Assembly: GCA_964386975.1 (NCBI GenBank)
Contig: CAYLUS010000006.1
Coordinates: 9,999-73,998, forward strand
Direction of reading: 5' to 3'
Source: UBA6136 sp964386975
GTDB taxonomy: Bacteria; Pseudomonadota; Gammaproteobacteria; Methylococcales; Methylococcaceae
Length of the DNA: 64,000 nucleotides
Positions 8,876 through 17,641 of this stretch are shown piece after piece. The notes below the pieces were generated by a model. That model saw only the letters and a list, made by a program, of their open reading frames with translations. It did no database searches and was not told where the DNA came from. Numbering within the stretch: the first letter of the stretch is position 1; the number at the start of each line of letters is the position of its first letter. The translations under genes were made by a program, and so were the position numbers.

Positions 8876-9729
8876 CAGGTCACCTTTCTCAGGACCCAGT
8901 CCATGGCCCGATCGGAAAGCAGGGGTTTTAAGAAGCCGAAAAGGTAGGTCGGAAATGTCACGTAATACCGCACCTTGGGTCTTCGGGACTCCAGGGCGTG
9001 GAGCACTTTCAGTGCCACTGCCTCCGGACCTAAGGTAAACGGCACCACCGGCCCTTCCTTGGTCAGCCGCGCCTCAATCGCCGCATAGGTCGCCTGATGA
9101 ACGCTGGCTTCGGGACGGATGTGGGCCTTGAACATGGCGAAGGCATTGTCTCTGAAGCGGCTGGCAATCGGGCCCGGTTCAATCAAGGAGACCTCGATGC
9201 CGCTGCCGACCAGTTCCAATCGCAGCGTATCGGTCAGACCTTCAAGCGCAAACTTGCTGGCATTGTAGGCACCGCGAAATCGCATGGCGGCAAAGCCTAG
9301 GACGGAGCTGTTCTGAATGATGCGTCCATACCCTTGCCGACGCATCACCGGAATGACGCACTGGGTGAGTTCATGGGTTCCGAACAGGTTGGTTTCGAAC
9401 TGCTGTCGAAGACAGGCTCTCGACAGGTCCTCGACCGCGCCTGGCTGACCATAGGCGCCATTGTTGAACAGGCCGTAGAGTTGCCCCCCGCTGCGCGCCA
9501 GCACCGCATCGACCGCCACCCGGATGGAGGCCGAATCGGCGAGATCCAGCCGCAGGGCGTCAAAGCCTTCCCCCTCCAGCATGGCAACGTCCTTGGCTTG
9601 GCGGGCGGTAGCAAACACCCGGTACCCGCGCGCCTTGAGCAGTCGGGCCGTCGCAAGGCCGATTCCGGACGAGCAACCGGTCACCAGGACGGATCGATCC
9701 AGTGTTTTTAAAGAGGGATTCACGGGCAT
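8875..9729 (-). CDS. Short-chain dehydrogenase/reductase
   Basis: 284 aa. The N-terminus has the TGxxxGIG cofactor motif (VTGCSSGIGLATARLL, residues 17-32). The catalytic core reads NSSVLGF then YNASKFALEG, giving the Ser-Tyr-x3-Lys triad. The Arg in FATARQ after beta-2 suggests NADP(H) preference. The C-terminal region is hydrophobic and ends in a basic stretch. It starts 18 nt after the PBP1b stop and opens the glycan part of the run. The substrate is unknown; it could be a lipid or a sugar. Confidence 0.82.
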   Translation of the reverse strand: MPVNPSLKTLDRSVLVTGCSSGIGLATARLLKARGYRVFATARQAKDVAMLEGEGFDALRLDLADSASIRVAVDAVLARSGGQLYGLFNNGAYGQPGAVEDLSRACLRQQFETNLFGTHELTQCVIPVMRRQGYGRIIQNSSVLGFAAMRFRGAYNASKFALEGLTDTLRLELVGSGIEVSLIEPGPIASRFRDNAFAMFKAHIRPEASVHQATYAAIEARLTKEGPVVPFTLGPEAVALKVLHALESRRPKVRYYVTFPTYLFGFLKPLLSDRAMDWVLRKVT

Positions 9730-9747
9730 TTTTTCATCTGACCAGTC

Positions 9748-12051
9748 TCAGGGTGGCGCGGCGCCACAACCCGAACTCCGTTCGGGGGCGGTCCCCGCCT
9801 TAAAGGGCATCAGGATAGCACCCGCACAGCCTTCACCGGAGCGCGCCCCGCTCTTGCCATCAATCCAGACCGGCTCGACCTCGTCCGGCAGCGCCAGCTC
9901 GAGAGCTTCACGGCTGATCTTGCCCATGACCCCCGCCCACACCTTGAGCGCACCCTCGGCGCCGGTCAGTCCAGCCGGCTGGTTATCATCCCGGCCCATC
10001 CATACCACGCCCAGATAGTCCCCGGTAAACCCGGCAAACCAGCTGTCACGGAGTTCATTGGTCGTGCCGGTCTTGCCGGCAGGCTCCAGGCTCTGTGGCA
10101 TCTGGCTGAAGGCGGGCTTGCCGGTGCCTCGCAGCATGACCTGCTTGAGAATGTGGTTCAAGATGCTGACCGAGCCTGCACTCACCGCCTGCCGCACTTC
10201 CAGCCCGAACCGCTGAAGGGTCTTGCCCTCCGGCGACACCACACTCTGGATCGCCCGCAAGGGCGTCAGGAAACCGTCGCTGGCCAGCGTCTGGTACATT
10301 TGCGCCACCTCAATCGGCGCCAGCGCCGCGGTGCCGAGCAGCAGCGAGGGAACCTGCTCGACAGCCCGAGTGGCACCCAGCTTCTTCATCATCTGCGCTG
10401 TGTGCGCGACCCCGACATCCATGCCGACCCGAACGGTTGCGAGGTTGTAGGAATGCGCCAAGGCACTGAAAAAGGGGATCGCGCCGTGCTCCTTGCCATC
10501 GTAGTTCTTGGGTGACCAGACGGATCCGGGGACCCGGACGCTGATCGGTGCGTCCTCAAGCAACGTACTGGCCGTGTAGCGATCGGTCATCTCAAGGGCG
10601 GAAAGGTACACCACCGGCTTGTAGAGCGATCCGATCTGGCGATTCGCATCGAGGGCGCGGTTGAACCCTGAAAAATCATCCTGCCGACCACCGCTCATGG
10701 CGGCAATTTCGCCGGTAGAGCGACGGGTGAGAACCGCCGCTACCTCCAAGGGCGACTTGCCGGGATGTTTGTCAAGTTTGACCAACTGCTCATCGATGGT
10801 TTTCTGCAATTGGTGCTGCACACTGACATCCAGTGTCGTAAAGATTCTCAATCCCTCGGATGTCAAGTCTTCCGGTCGATACTCCTTTTCCAGCTGTCGC
10901 CTGAGAAGGTCCATGAACGCAGGGTAGCGACTGACCGACTGATGCGGATCCGCGACCACCTCAAGGCCACGGGCCTTGGCCGCATCCGCCTCCTCCCGGG
11001 CAATGAAGCCCTGATCAACCATTTCATCGAGAATCAGGTCGCGTCGCTTCTGCGCCCGCTCTGGGGCCTTGTAGGGGTCGTAATAGGAGGGCCCCCGCAC
11101 CAGGGCAACCAGCAGCGCAATATCCGGGAGCCGCAACTCCTCGATCGAACGTCCGAAATAATATTGGCTGGCAAGGCCAAAGCCATGGATGGCCCTCGAA
11201 CCATCCTGGCCCAGATAAATTTCGTTGAGGTAGGCTTCAAGAATCTCATCCTTGCTGTAGCGCGCATCGAGAATCATCGCCATGATGATTTCATTGAGCT
11301 TGCGCCACCAGGTCCTTTCCGAGGACAGGTAGAAATTCTTGACCAGCTGCTGGGTCAGCGTGCTTCCGCCCTGAACAATGCCGCCTGCGCGCAGGTTGAC
11401 ATAAAGCGCCCTGAGGATGCCCTTGAGCGAAATCCCGTGGTGCGCATAAAAATTGTGGTCCTCGCTGGCAAACAGGGCCTCAATCAGGATCTTTGGCGCC
11501 TGATCCAGCTTGATCAGCACTCGATCCTCGCGGCGCGCCGGATAAAAGCTGCCGATCAAGGGCGGCTCCATACGAATCAGCGCGATTGCGCGACCCGCAT
11601 CAACGTCTTCAAGAAGAATGATGGCGCCATCTTGGAATTGGGCGCGGTAGGTTCGGGCCGGCTCCAGCCGGTCCTGATAGTGAAAATCGCGGGTCCTGAA
11701 CACCATCTCATCGCCCAGGCGGATATAGGTGCCCTGGGTTGAGAGCTGCGGATCCCTTCGGTATTTGAGCTGCCCCAACAGCCACTCGAAGCCCTCCGGA
11801 TCCTGGGCGGCGCCCACGAAGAGATCGACGGAACTGGCATAAACCCGGGCCGGAAGTGCCCAGCGTTTGCCTTCGAACTGATCACGGACCAGCCGGTCCT
11901 GATAGGCCGCCGTAGCAGCAACCAGGGCCAGAACAAAGGGCATTAACCAGACAAGGGTCCAGAACCCGGAGGACAGGAGGGAGCCGAAAAGACCACGACG
12001 TGGGGGCTTGCGGCCCTTGATCGGGGGCTTTAAGGCCCGAGCCATGGTCAA
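9748..12051 (-). CDS. mrcB: Bifunctional penicillin-binding protein 1b
   Basis: 767 aa, class A PBP. It has a short cytoplasmic basic tail, one membrane anchor (about 28-50), a UB2H-like region (about 60-150), a GT51 transglycosylase with catalytic Glu197 in SEDHNFYAHHG plus the GGSTLTQQLVKN motif, and a transpeptidase with Ser475 in SLYK, an SYN motif and Lys660 in KTGTT. It polymerises lipid II and cross-links peptidoglycan at the outer face of the inner membrane. The UB2H-like region points to PBP1b rather than PBP1a. It lies 30 nt downstream of folE and just upstream of the SDR/glycan genes, an unusual neighbourhood. Confidence 0.93.
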   Translation of the reverse strand: MTMARALKPPIKGRKPPRRGLFGSLLSSGFWTLVWLMPFVLALVAATAAYQDRLVRDQFEGKRWALPARVYASSVDLFVGAAQDPEGFEWLLGQLKYRRDPQLSTQGTYIRLGDEMVFRTRDFHYQDRLEPARTYRAQFQDGAIILLEDVDAGRAIALIRMEPPLIGSFYPARREDRVLIKLDQAPKILIEALFASEDHNFYAHHGISLKGILRALYVNLRAGGIVQGGSTLTQQLVKNFYLSSERTWWRKLNEIIMAMILDARYSKDEILEAYLNEIYLGQDGSRAIHGFGLASQYYFGRSIEELRLPDIALLVALVRGPSYYDPYKAPERAQKRRDLILDEMVDQGFIAREEADAAKARGLEVVADPHQSVSRYPAFMDLLRRQLEKEYRPEDLTSEGLRIFTTLDVSVQHQLQKTIDEQLVKLDKHPGKSPLEVAAVLTRRSTGEIAAMSGGRQDDFSGFNRALDANRQIGSLYKPVVYLSALEMTDRYTASTLLEDAPISVRVPGSVWSPKNYDGKEHGAIPFFSALAHSYNLATVRVGMDVGVAHTAQMMKKLGATRAVEQVPSLLLGTAALAPIEVAQMYQTLASDGFLTPLRAIQSVVSPEGKTLQRFGLEVRQAVSAGSVSILNHILKQVMLRGTGKPAFSQMPQSLEPAGKTGTTNELRDSWFAGFTGDYLGVVWMGRDDNQPAGLTGAEGALKVWAGVMGKISREALELALPDEVEPVWIDGKSGARSGEGCAGAILMPFKAGTAPERSSGCGAAPP

Positions 12052-12081
12052 GCAGCCCTCACGGTTGACTTCGCGCAGTAG

Positions 12082-12642
12082 CTAGCGGCGATTGATCAGA
12101 TTCAGGAATTCAGAGCGGGTGCTGATCTGCTTTCGGAACAAGCCCAGCATTGCAGAGGTGGTCATCACCGAGTTTTGCTTTTCAACGCCGCGCATCATCA
12201 TGCACAGATGTTTGGCCTCGATGACAACGGCCACACCGACCGGGTCGATTGCACTTTGAAGGGCGGTAGCAATCTGATTGGTCAGTCGCTCCTGAATCTG
12301 CAGACGCCGGGCGTACATATCGACGATCCGGGCGACCTTGGACAAGCCGATGACCTTGTCGCGCGGCAAATAGGCCACGTGGCACTTGCCGATAAAAGGC
12401 AGCAAGTGGTGCTCACACAAGGAGTAGAGCTCAATGTCCTTGACGATCACCATGTCCTCCGTATCGGCCTCGAAAACGGCGTTATTGAGGACTTCCTCAA
12501 GGTTTTTTTCATAGCCGTTGTTGATGAACCGAAAGGCAGCCGCAGCGCGTTTGGGCGTATCAATCAGCCCCTCGCGGGTTACGTCCTCGCCGATCTCGCG
12601 GATCACACCCGCAAACAGTTCCTCCATCACGTCTTTCTGCAT
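12082..12642 (-). CDS. folE: GTP cyclohydrolase I
   Basis: 186 aa, normal bacterial length. It converts GTP to 7,8-dihydroneopterin triphosphate, the first step to folate. Zinc ligands are visible in SLCEHHLLPF (about 74-83) and in HLCMMMRGV (about 144-152). The substrate loop GLSKVARIV and the motif RLQIQERLTNQIA are conserved. It lies between dusA (16 nt) and mrcB (30 nt) on the same strand. Confidence 0.97.
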   Translation of the reverse strand: MQKDVMEELFAGVIREIGEDVTREGLIDTPKRAAAAFRFINNGYEKNLEEVLNNAVFEADTEDMVIVKDIELYSLCEHHLLPFIGKCHVAYLPRDKVIGLSKVARIVDMYARRLQIQERLTNQIATALQSAIDPVGVAVVIEAKHLCMMMRGVEKQNSVMTTSAMLGLFRKQISTRSEFLNLINRR

Positions 12643-12658
12643 CAGTCAAAGTCCTCTT

Positions 12659-13741
12659 TTATGGGGCATCAGTATACCGTGGGTCGGCCTCGGCGCTTGC
12701 GCAGGCGCGATGTCGGGCGAGATCGGTCATGACCTGGTCAAATGCGGCAAGGTCAGCGCCGGGCCGGGTCACCGCCTCCCCTAGCCAGCGGCGCCAGAGG
12801 CGTCCCCCGGGCTGGCCGTGATAGAGACCCAGCATGTGGCGCGTGATCTGATGGAGCTTCAGGCCCTGCGCCAAACGTTTCGCGAGATAAGGTCGCATCT
12901 TTTCAAGAACATCCTCGCGGCTCGGCACGGAGGCATCACTGCCAAAGAGGCGTCGGTCCACTTCAGCGAGGAGGTAGGGGTTGTGATAAGCCGAACGGCC
13001 CAGCATCACGCCATCAAAGGTCACGAGGTGCTGGAGGGATTCCTCCACGGTGTGGATACCCCCGTTCAAGATGATTTCAAGATCTGGAAAGTCGGATTTG
13101 ATTCGCGCCACCACGTCATAGCGAAGCGGGGGGACTTCCCGGTTCTGCTTTGGAGAAAGGCCCTTGAGCCATGCCTTGCGGGCATGGATGACGAAGGTGG
13201 TGACGCCCGCCGCATGGACCGTCCCGATGAAGTCAGCGAGCTGCTCATAGCGGTCATCGTCATCCACGCCGATCCGCGTTTTCACCGTTACGGGGATACC
13301 GACGGCATCGCGCATGGCCTTGCAGCTGTCGGCAACGGTCTGCGGTTCACGCATGAGACAGGCACCGAAACGGCCTTTCTGGACCCGATCACTGGGACAG
13401 CCCACATTGAGGTTGATGGCGTCATAACCGTGGCGCTCCCCTACCCGCGCGGCCGCCGCAAGATCGTGGGGATCGCTTCCCCCCAACTGCAGTGCCAATG
13501 GACGTTCAGCCGGGTCAAACCCAAGCAGACGATCAAGATCACCATGAAGCACGGCGCCGGTCGTCACCATTTCGGTATAGAGCAAGGCTTGCTTGGAGAG
13601 GAGCCGCATGAAATAGCGGCAGTTTCGGTCGGTCCAATCGAGCATGGGCGCGACCGAAAAGCGATTGGAGACCTGGGTCCTGGGCTTCATGGAAAATCGA
13701 AAAAAATGCGCGCGTGAGATGACCTCCGTCATCCCGAGCAT
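12659..13741 (-). CDS. dusA: tRNA-dihydrouridine(20/20a) synthase
   Basis: 360 aa from the first ATG; the conserved core begins RFSVAPMLDWTDRNCRYF at about residue 27. An ATG at 13690 (MKPRTQV) would give a 343 aa protein, and no clear ribosome site decides between them. The FMN-dependent enzyme reduces U20/U20a in tRNA D-loops. Visible motifs are the active-site segment LNVGCPSDRVQKGRFGACLM with catalytic Cys, and IHARKAWLKGLSPKQNRE, which is specific to the DusA branch. It probably sits in the rpoE-led run. Confidence 0.95.
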   Translation of the reverse strand: MLGMTEVISRAHFFRFSMKPRTQVSNRFSVAPMLDWTDRNCRYFMRLLSKQALLYTEMVTTGAVLHGDLDRLLGFDPAERPLALQLGGSDPHDLAAAARVGERHGYDAINLNVGCPSDRVQKGRFGACLMREPQTVADSCKAMRDAVGIPVTVKTRIGVDDDDRYEQLADFIGTVHAAGVTTFVIHARKAWLKGLSPKQNREVPPLRYDVVARIKSDFPDLEIILNGGIHTVEESLQHLVTFDGVMLGRSAYHNPYLLAEVDRRLFGSDASVPSREDVLEKMRPYLAKRLAQGLKLHQITRHMLGLYHGQPGGRLWRRWLGEAVTRPGADLAAFDQVMTDLARHRACASAEADPRYTDAP

Positions 13742-13769
13742 GACGCGGGGTCGGTTTGCGGTCGGATTC

Positions 13770-14471
13770 TCAGCCGGATCGGCGGCGGCTGAGCAGCGGT
13801 GGACTCCGGGCCGTCCGATGTTCGATCAGCGGCGGACGCCTTGCCTGAATCCAGAAACGGCCAACCAGGACGCCACCGGTTCCGACCAGCCCCGTTAGAC
13901 ACAGATAGAGCAGCGTCCGAAGCCTTGAAATTTCTTTGAGCATGTCGGCCTTTGGTATCGGAATCGCCGATGCGATGGCCGAAGCGGTCACACTCTCGGT
14001 CGAGGGCGGTCCATGCTGGTAGCGCGGGTGCTCCCGGCTTTCATACTCTAGCGATTGAGCACCCGAGGCCTCGGCATAGTCCTGAAGGGCTTTGAGGTCA
14101 TTTTGCAGGGTGTCGAACAGCTTGAGATCCTCCGGGCTTACCCGGCCCTCGGCAAGGTTGCGTTCGAGACTTTTAAGGCGGATCTCCACCGAATCGGCCA
14201 TCAGGCCGTGAAGACGGTTGCGAAGGGTATCCATTTGCTGGTCGATGGCATGCAGCCGGTCGCCACCGGTTTCCTGAACGAGGCGCGCCTCCAACGCATC
14301 CAGCTCCCCGCTCAGCTCATGAAACAGGGTCAGAAGTCCCGCCAAAAGGACGAAGCCAAACAGCCAGATGCCCAGGGTCGAGACAGGCACAACCCAGCGC
14401 GGCCGGCCCTGGAGCGTCTGCTCCGTCGACATCGGTTCGAAATCACTGGGTCCCCGGCGCTTTGAAGCCAT
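13770..14471 (-). CDS. Unknown membrane protein, two helices around a coiled coil
   Basis: 233 aa, no family recognised. One hydrophobic helix at about 29-48 (VSTLGIWLFGFVLLAGLLTLF) and another near 190-210 (LLYLCLTGLVGTGGVLVGRF) enclose a charged, heptad-like segment (SGELDALEARLVQETGG... RNRLHGLMAD... LKSLERNLAEG). This suggests a periplasmic or cytoplasmic coiled coil anchored at both ends. Both termini would lie on the same side, and the C-terminus is basic and Arg/Pro rich. It sits between pdxJ (73 nt) and dusA (28 nt) on the same strand. A scaffold or sensor role is possible but unsupported. Confidence 0.6.
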   Translation of the reverse strand: MASKRRGPSDFEPMSTEQTLQGRPRWVVPVSTLGIWLFGFVLLAGLLTLFHELSGELDALEARLVQETGGDRLHAIDQQMDTLRNRLHGLMADSVEIRLKSLERNLAEGRVSPEDLKLFDTLQNDLKALQDYAEASGAQSLEYESREHPRYQHGPPSTESVTASAIASAIPIPKADMLKEISRLRTLLYLCLTGLVGTGGVLVGRFWIQARRPPLIEHRTARSPPLLSRRRSG

Positions 14472-14544
14472 TGGCTGGTATTTGCGCGCTGCTTAACAAC
14501 ACGCATTATCCTCGATCGTAGGGTAGATGGGACCGTGAACTATG

Positions 14545-15306
14545 TCAGATCGGTCCGGCAGGGTCAATCGAATATCGGGCCGTCTCCATGATCGACTTCA
14601 TGTCGGAAACTGCCCGTGAAAGCCCGGTAAACAAGGCGCGTGCGATGATGGAGTGGCCGATATTGAGCTCGTTGAATTCAGGAATCCGGCAGATCGCAGC
14701 GACGTTGTGATAGTGCAGCCCGTGTCCTGCGTTGACGATCAGACCAAGCGCTTTTGCCTGATGGGCAGCTGCCTGCAACCGCGCAAGCTCCCGCTCCCGG
14801 CCCGCAGGCGTCGGGGCATCGGCATAATGCCCGGTATGGAGCTCAATGACCGGCGCACCGGCCTTTATCGCCGCCTCAATCTGAGCCGGCTCGGCATCAA
14901 TGAACAAAGATACCTCAATGCCGGCTGCGCCGAGCGTCTCGCACGCTCTGCGAATACGCTCAAACTGGCCCACCACATCCAGCCCCCCCTCGGTGGTCAG
15001 TTCCTCCCGCTTTTCAGGGACCAGGCAACAGGCGGAGGGGGTAACCCGAACGGCAATGGCGACCATTTCATCGGTTACGGCCATTTCCAGATTCAAGGGC
15101 GTGTTCAAATGCGCCTTCATGAGGTCGATATCCCGATCCTGAATGTGCCGCCGATCCTCACGGAGGTGTGCGGTAATGCCATCGGCCCCCGCCTCCTCGG
15201 CAAGCCAGGCGGCTTTGAGTACGTCAGGATATTGGGTGCCTCGGGCCTGACGCACGGTGGCCACATGGTCGACATTCACACCCAGGCGTATTGGTAGTCT
15301 TTTCAC
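14545..15306 (-). CDS. pdxJ: Pyridoxine 5'-phosphate synthase
   Basis: 253 aa, family-typical length. It condenses 1-deoxy-xylulose 5-phosphate with 3-amino-2-oxopropyl phosphate to pyridoxine 5'-phosphate. Diagnostic stretches are LGVNVDHVATVRQARGT, GITAHLREDRRHI, CLVPEKREELTTEGGLDV and VIELHTGHYA, with GHGLHYHN near the end. The start is GTG at 15306, overlapping the recO stop by 4 nt (GTGA). recO-pdxJ coupling is common in Gammaproteobacteria. Confidence 0.97.
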   Translation of the reverse strand: MKRLPIRLGVNVDHVATVRQARGTQYPDVLKAAWLAEEAGADGITAHLREDRRHIQDRDIDLMKAHLNTPLNLEMAVTDEMVAIAVRVTPSACCLVPEKREELTTEGGLDVVGQFERIRRACETLGAAGIEVSLFIDAEPAQIEAAIKAGAPVIELHTGHYADAPTPAGRERELARLQAAAHQAKALGLIVNAGHGLHYHNVAAICRIPEFNELNIGHSIIARALFTGLSRAVSDMKSIMETARYSIDPAGPI

Positions 15307-16049
15307 TCGTTCACCTTCAACGTGGCAGTGGATCCAGCCGGATCCTTGATCATCAGCTTAAATAGCTCGCGGCTTTTCAAGGGGCGACCGTTCATATGAA
15401 ACGCGAGAACCGATCGCATGAGACGCTTCGCCTCCCGACGCTGCGACTCATTCAAGGGTGATCGCATGCCAAGGGCCATCAGTGTTTCCCCCTGATAGGG
15501 TGGCGGATCGCCGAACCCTTTGAGCGCACCGGCTTCCGGATCATAGTCATAGCGTTCATGGGGAGTGATCGGTTGTCCATGGCTATCGATCTCAACATTC
15601 AGACCGTAGCCAATCGCATCCAGAAAATCCATTTCAAAACACCGCAAGTTCCATTCCGGGTCCTCATCACGCCCAAGCGCCGTTAATGCCCGCGTGACCG
15701 TCTCAAACAGCGCTGGATTGGGATCCTCAAGGGGTAGCAAGCGGAGCAGCAGTTCGCTGATGTAGAAGCCGAGAAAAAGACGACTGCCCTGGAGCCCCAA
15801 AGTCTGATCCAGGGCTTCGAAGGCATTCAAGACCTTGAGATCCCCCCGGCCGGACCAGCTCAACTGCGCCAGTTCAAAAGGACGCAGTTGGCGGGCAATG
15901 GCACCCCGGCCGCGTCGGGCCCCCTTGGCAATCAACCGGAGCCGGCCATGCTGCTCGGCCAGCAGATCCACCATCAAGCTGGTTTCGCGGTAGGCACGAA
16001 CGTGCAGAATCAGGACCGTATCGAGTTGCCTTGAACGGTGATCCCGCAA
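15303..16049 (-). CDS. recO: DNA repair protein RecO
   Basis: 248 aa. An N-terminal OB-fold (VLILHVRAYRETSLMVDLLAEQHGRLRLIAKGARRGRG) is followed by a helical domain with YISELLLRLL and FEMDFLDAIGYG. RecO helps load RecA onto SSB-coated single-stranded DNA. The start is TTG at 16049, directly after the era stop (16051). No later in-frame ATG keeps the OB-fold intact, so the TTG start is preferred. Zinc-binding cysteines typical of Gram-positive RecO are not present. Confidence 0.93.
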   Translation of the reverse strand: MRDHRSRQLDTVLILHVRAYRETSLMVDLLAEQHGRLRLIAKGARRGRGAIARQLRPFELAQLSWSGRGDLKVLNAFEALDQTLGLQGSRLFLGFYISELLLRLLPLEDPNPALFETVTRALTALGRDEDPEWNLRCFEMDFLDAIGYGLNVEIDSHGQPITPHERYDYDPEAGALKGFGDPPPYQGETLMALGMRSPLNESQRREAKRLMRSVLAFHMNGRPLKSRELFKLMIKDPAGSTATLKVNE

Positions 16050-16050
16050 G

Positions 16051-16932
16051 TCAGTCGCCGTAACCCAGGCTTTTCAGGGCACGTTCGTCGTCTGACCAGC
16101 CCTCCTTGACCTTGACCCAGAGTTGCAGAAAGACCTTGCCCTCAATCAGCTTTTCGATATCAAGGCGGGAGCGTTCGCCGATCCGTTTAAGGCCCTCCCC
16201 TTTCTTGCCGATAACGATGGCTTTCTGACCGGAGCGCTCCACCAGAATCAGCGCCCGAATTCGGGTCAGTTCGCCCTCAAGCTTGTATTCTTCAATTTCA
16301 ACCGTAAGGGCATGAGGTACCTCCTGGCCCAGGGAACGGATGAGTTTTTCCCGAATGATTTCCGCTGCCATGAAGCGCATCGAGCGATCGGTCACCTGAT
16401 CCTCGGGGAAGATGAGCTCACCCTCTGGCAAATGGGTCATCAGGCATTTTTCCAGGATATCGAGGTTAGCCCCCTTGAGCGCCGAGAGCGGAATGATGTC
16501 CTGGAACGGATAGCGTTCCGATGCCGATTGAATAAAGGGCAACAAAAGGTCCTTGTCTTCCAGTCGGTCCACCTTGTTGATGGCCAGAATGACGGGGACG
16601 CCCTGGGTCTCGATGCGCTGCAGGACCAGTTCGTCCTCCGGCAAAAAAGCCGGTCGGTCAATCAGCATGACGATCAGATCAACATCACTCAGCGCCGACC
16701 CGGCTGCCTTGTTGAGGTAGCGGTTCATGGCCCGTTTCTGATTGGCATGGATACCGGGGGTATCCACAAAGATCGCCTGTGCTTCGGTGGTTGTCTTGAT
16801 TCCGAGGATCCGATGGCGTGTGGTCTGCGGACGCCTTGAGGTGATGCTGATCTTCTGTCCCAGAAGATGGTTCAAAAGGGTCGATTTACCGACATTCGGA
16901 CGGCCCACCAGGGCGATAAAACCGGATTTCAT
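16051..16932 (-). CDS. era: GTPase Era
   Basis: 293 aa. The G domain has the P-loop GRPNVGKST at 10-18, switch region TTRHRILG, DTPGIH (G3) and NKVD (G4). A C-terminal KH domain contains VIGKKGEGLKRIGERSR. Era binds the 3' end of 16S rRNA and assists small-subunit maturation and cell-cycle progression. It lies 5 nt after rnc and is immediately followed by recO, the usual rnc-era-recO unit. Confidence 0.97.
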   Translation of the reverse strand: MKSGFIALVGRPNVGKSTLLNHLLGQKISITSRRPQTTRHRILGIKTTTEAQAIFVDTPGIHANQKRAMNRYLNKAAGSALSDVDLIVMLIDRPAFLPEDELVLQRIETQGVPVILAINKVDRLEDKDLLLPFIQSASERYPFQDIIPLSALKGANLDILEKCLMTHLPEGELIFPEDQVTDRSMRFMAAEIIREKLIRSLGQEVPHALTVEIEEYKLEGELTRIRALILVERSGQKAIVIGKKGEGLKRIGERSRLDIEKLIEGKVFLQLWVKVKEGWSDDERALKSLGYGD

Positions 16933-16937
16933 GGCAT

Positions 16938-17630
16938 TTAGCTCTTGAGGCCCAATTCCTTGGAAAGACGTTCAAGCATCCGCTCGGCGGAGTCCTGCTC
17001 GGCCCTTTTTCTCGAGGAGCCGCGGCCCTCGCAGGGCATTTCCACTAGCGAAACGCGGCATTCGACCACAAAGTTCTGATCATGCTGCTGGCCCATAACC
17101 GACTTCAATGTGTAAAGCGGCAGATCCAACCCCCGGGCCTGCATCGATTCCTGCAGTCGGGTTTTGGGATCCTTCTTCCAGTCCTGAACCGAGAGGCCCT
17201 CGATCTGCGGCTCGAACAGCGACAGGATCCAGATGCGGGCGGCATCCATCCCTTGATCCAGAAGGACCGCGCCGATCAACGCCTCCAGTGCGTCCGAGAG
17301 GATCGAATCCCGGCGATAGCCGCCACTCTTGAGTTCCCCTGACCCCAGGATCAGGTAGTCACCCAGATCCACGCTGCGCGCGATTCCGGCCAGCGAGGAC
17401 TGGTTCACTAAGGTGGCTCTGAGCCGGCTTAAGACACCCTCATCGGCATCGCCGAATTTTTCGAATAGCCGCTCGGCAATCACAAAGCCGAGCACTGAAT
17501 CGCCCAGAAATTCCAGACGTTCATTGTTGTCCGCATGAGCGCTGCGATGCGTCAGGGCGCGCCGGACCAGACCCGGCTGGGAAAAACGCAGACCCAGACG
17601 CCTCAGTAACTTGTCAGGATCCTGAACCAC
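16938..17630 (-). CDS. rnc: Ribonuclease III
   Basis: 230 aa from GTG 17630. A longer frame reaches 17699, but it would overlap lepB by 58 nt with a non-conserved extension. The GTG lies 12 nt after the lepB stop and gives the usual length. The catalytic signature NNERLEFLGDSVLGFVIAE is at about 35-53, and DALEALIGAVLLDQG supplies the second acidic cluster. A double-stranded RNA-binding domain with KTRLQESMQARGLDLP and GRGSSRKRAEQDSA ends the protein. It processes rRNA precursors and structured mRNAs. Confidence 0.95.
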   Translation of the reverse strand: MVQDPDKLLRRLGLRFSQPGLVRRALTHRSAHADNNERLEFLGDSVLGFVIAERLFEKFGDADEGVLSRLRATLVNQSSLAGIARSVDLGDYLILGSGELKSGGYRRDSILSDALEALIGAVLLDQGMDAARIWILSLFEPQIEGLSVQDWKKDPKTRLQESMQARGLDLPLYTLKSVMGQQHDQNFVVECRVSLVEMPCEGRGSSRKRAEQDSAERMLERLSKELGLKS

Positions 17631-17641
17631 GCAACCAGAAC

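Noticed and set aside
10765..11742. 325-codon plus-strand frame inside mrcB
   Set aside because: Antisense to the conserved PBP1b gene and not family-like.
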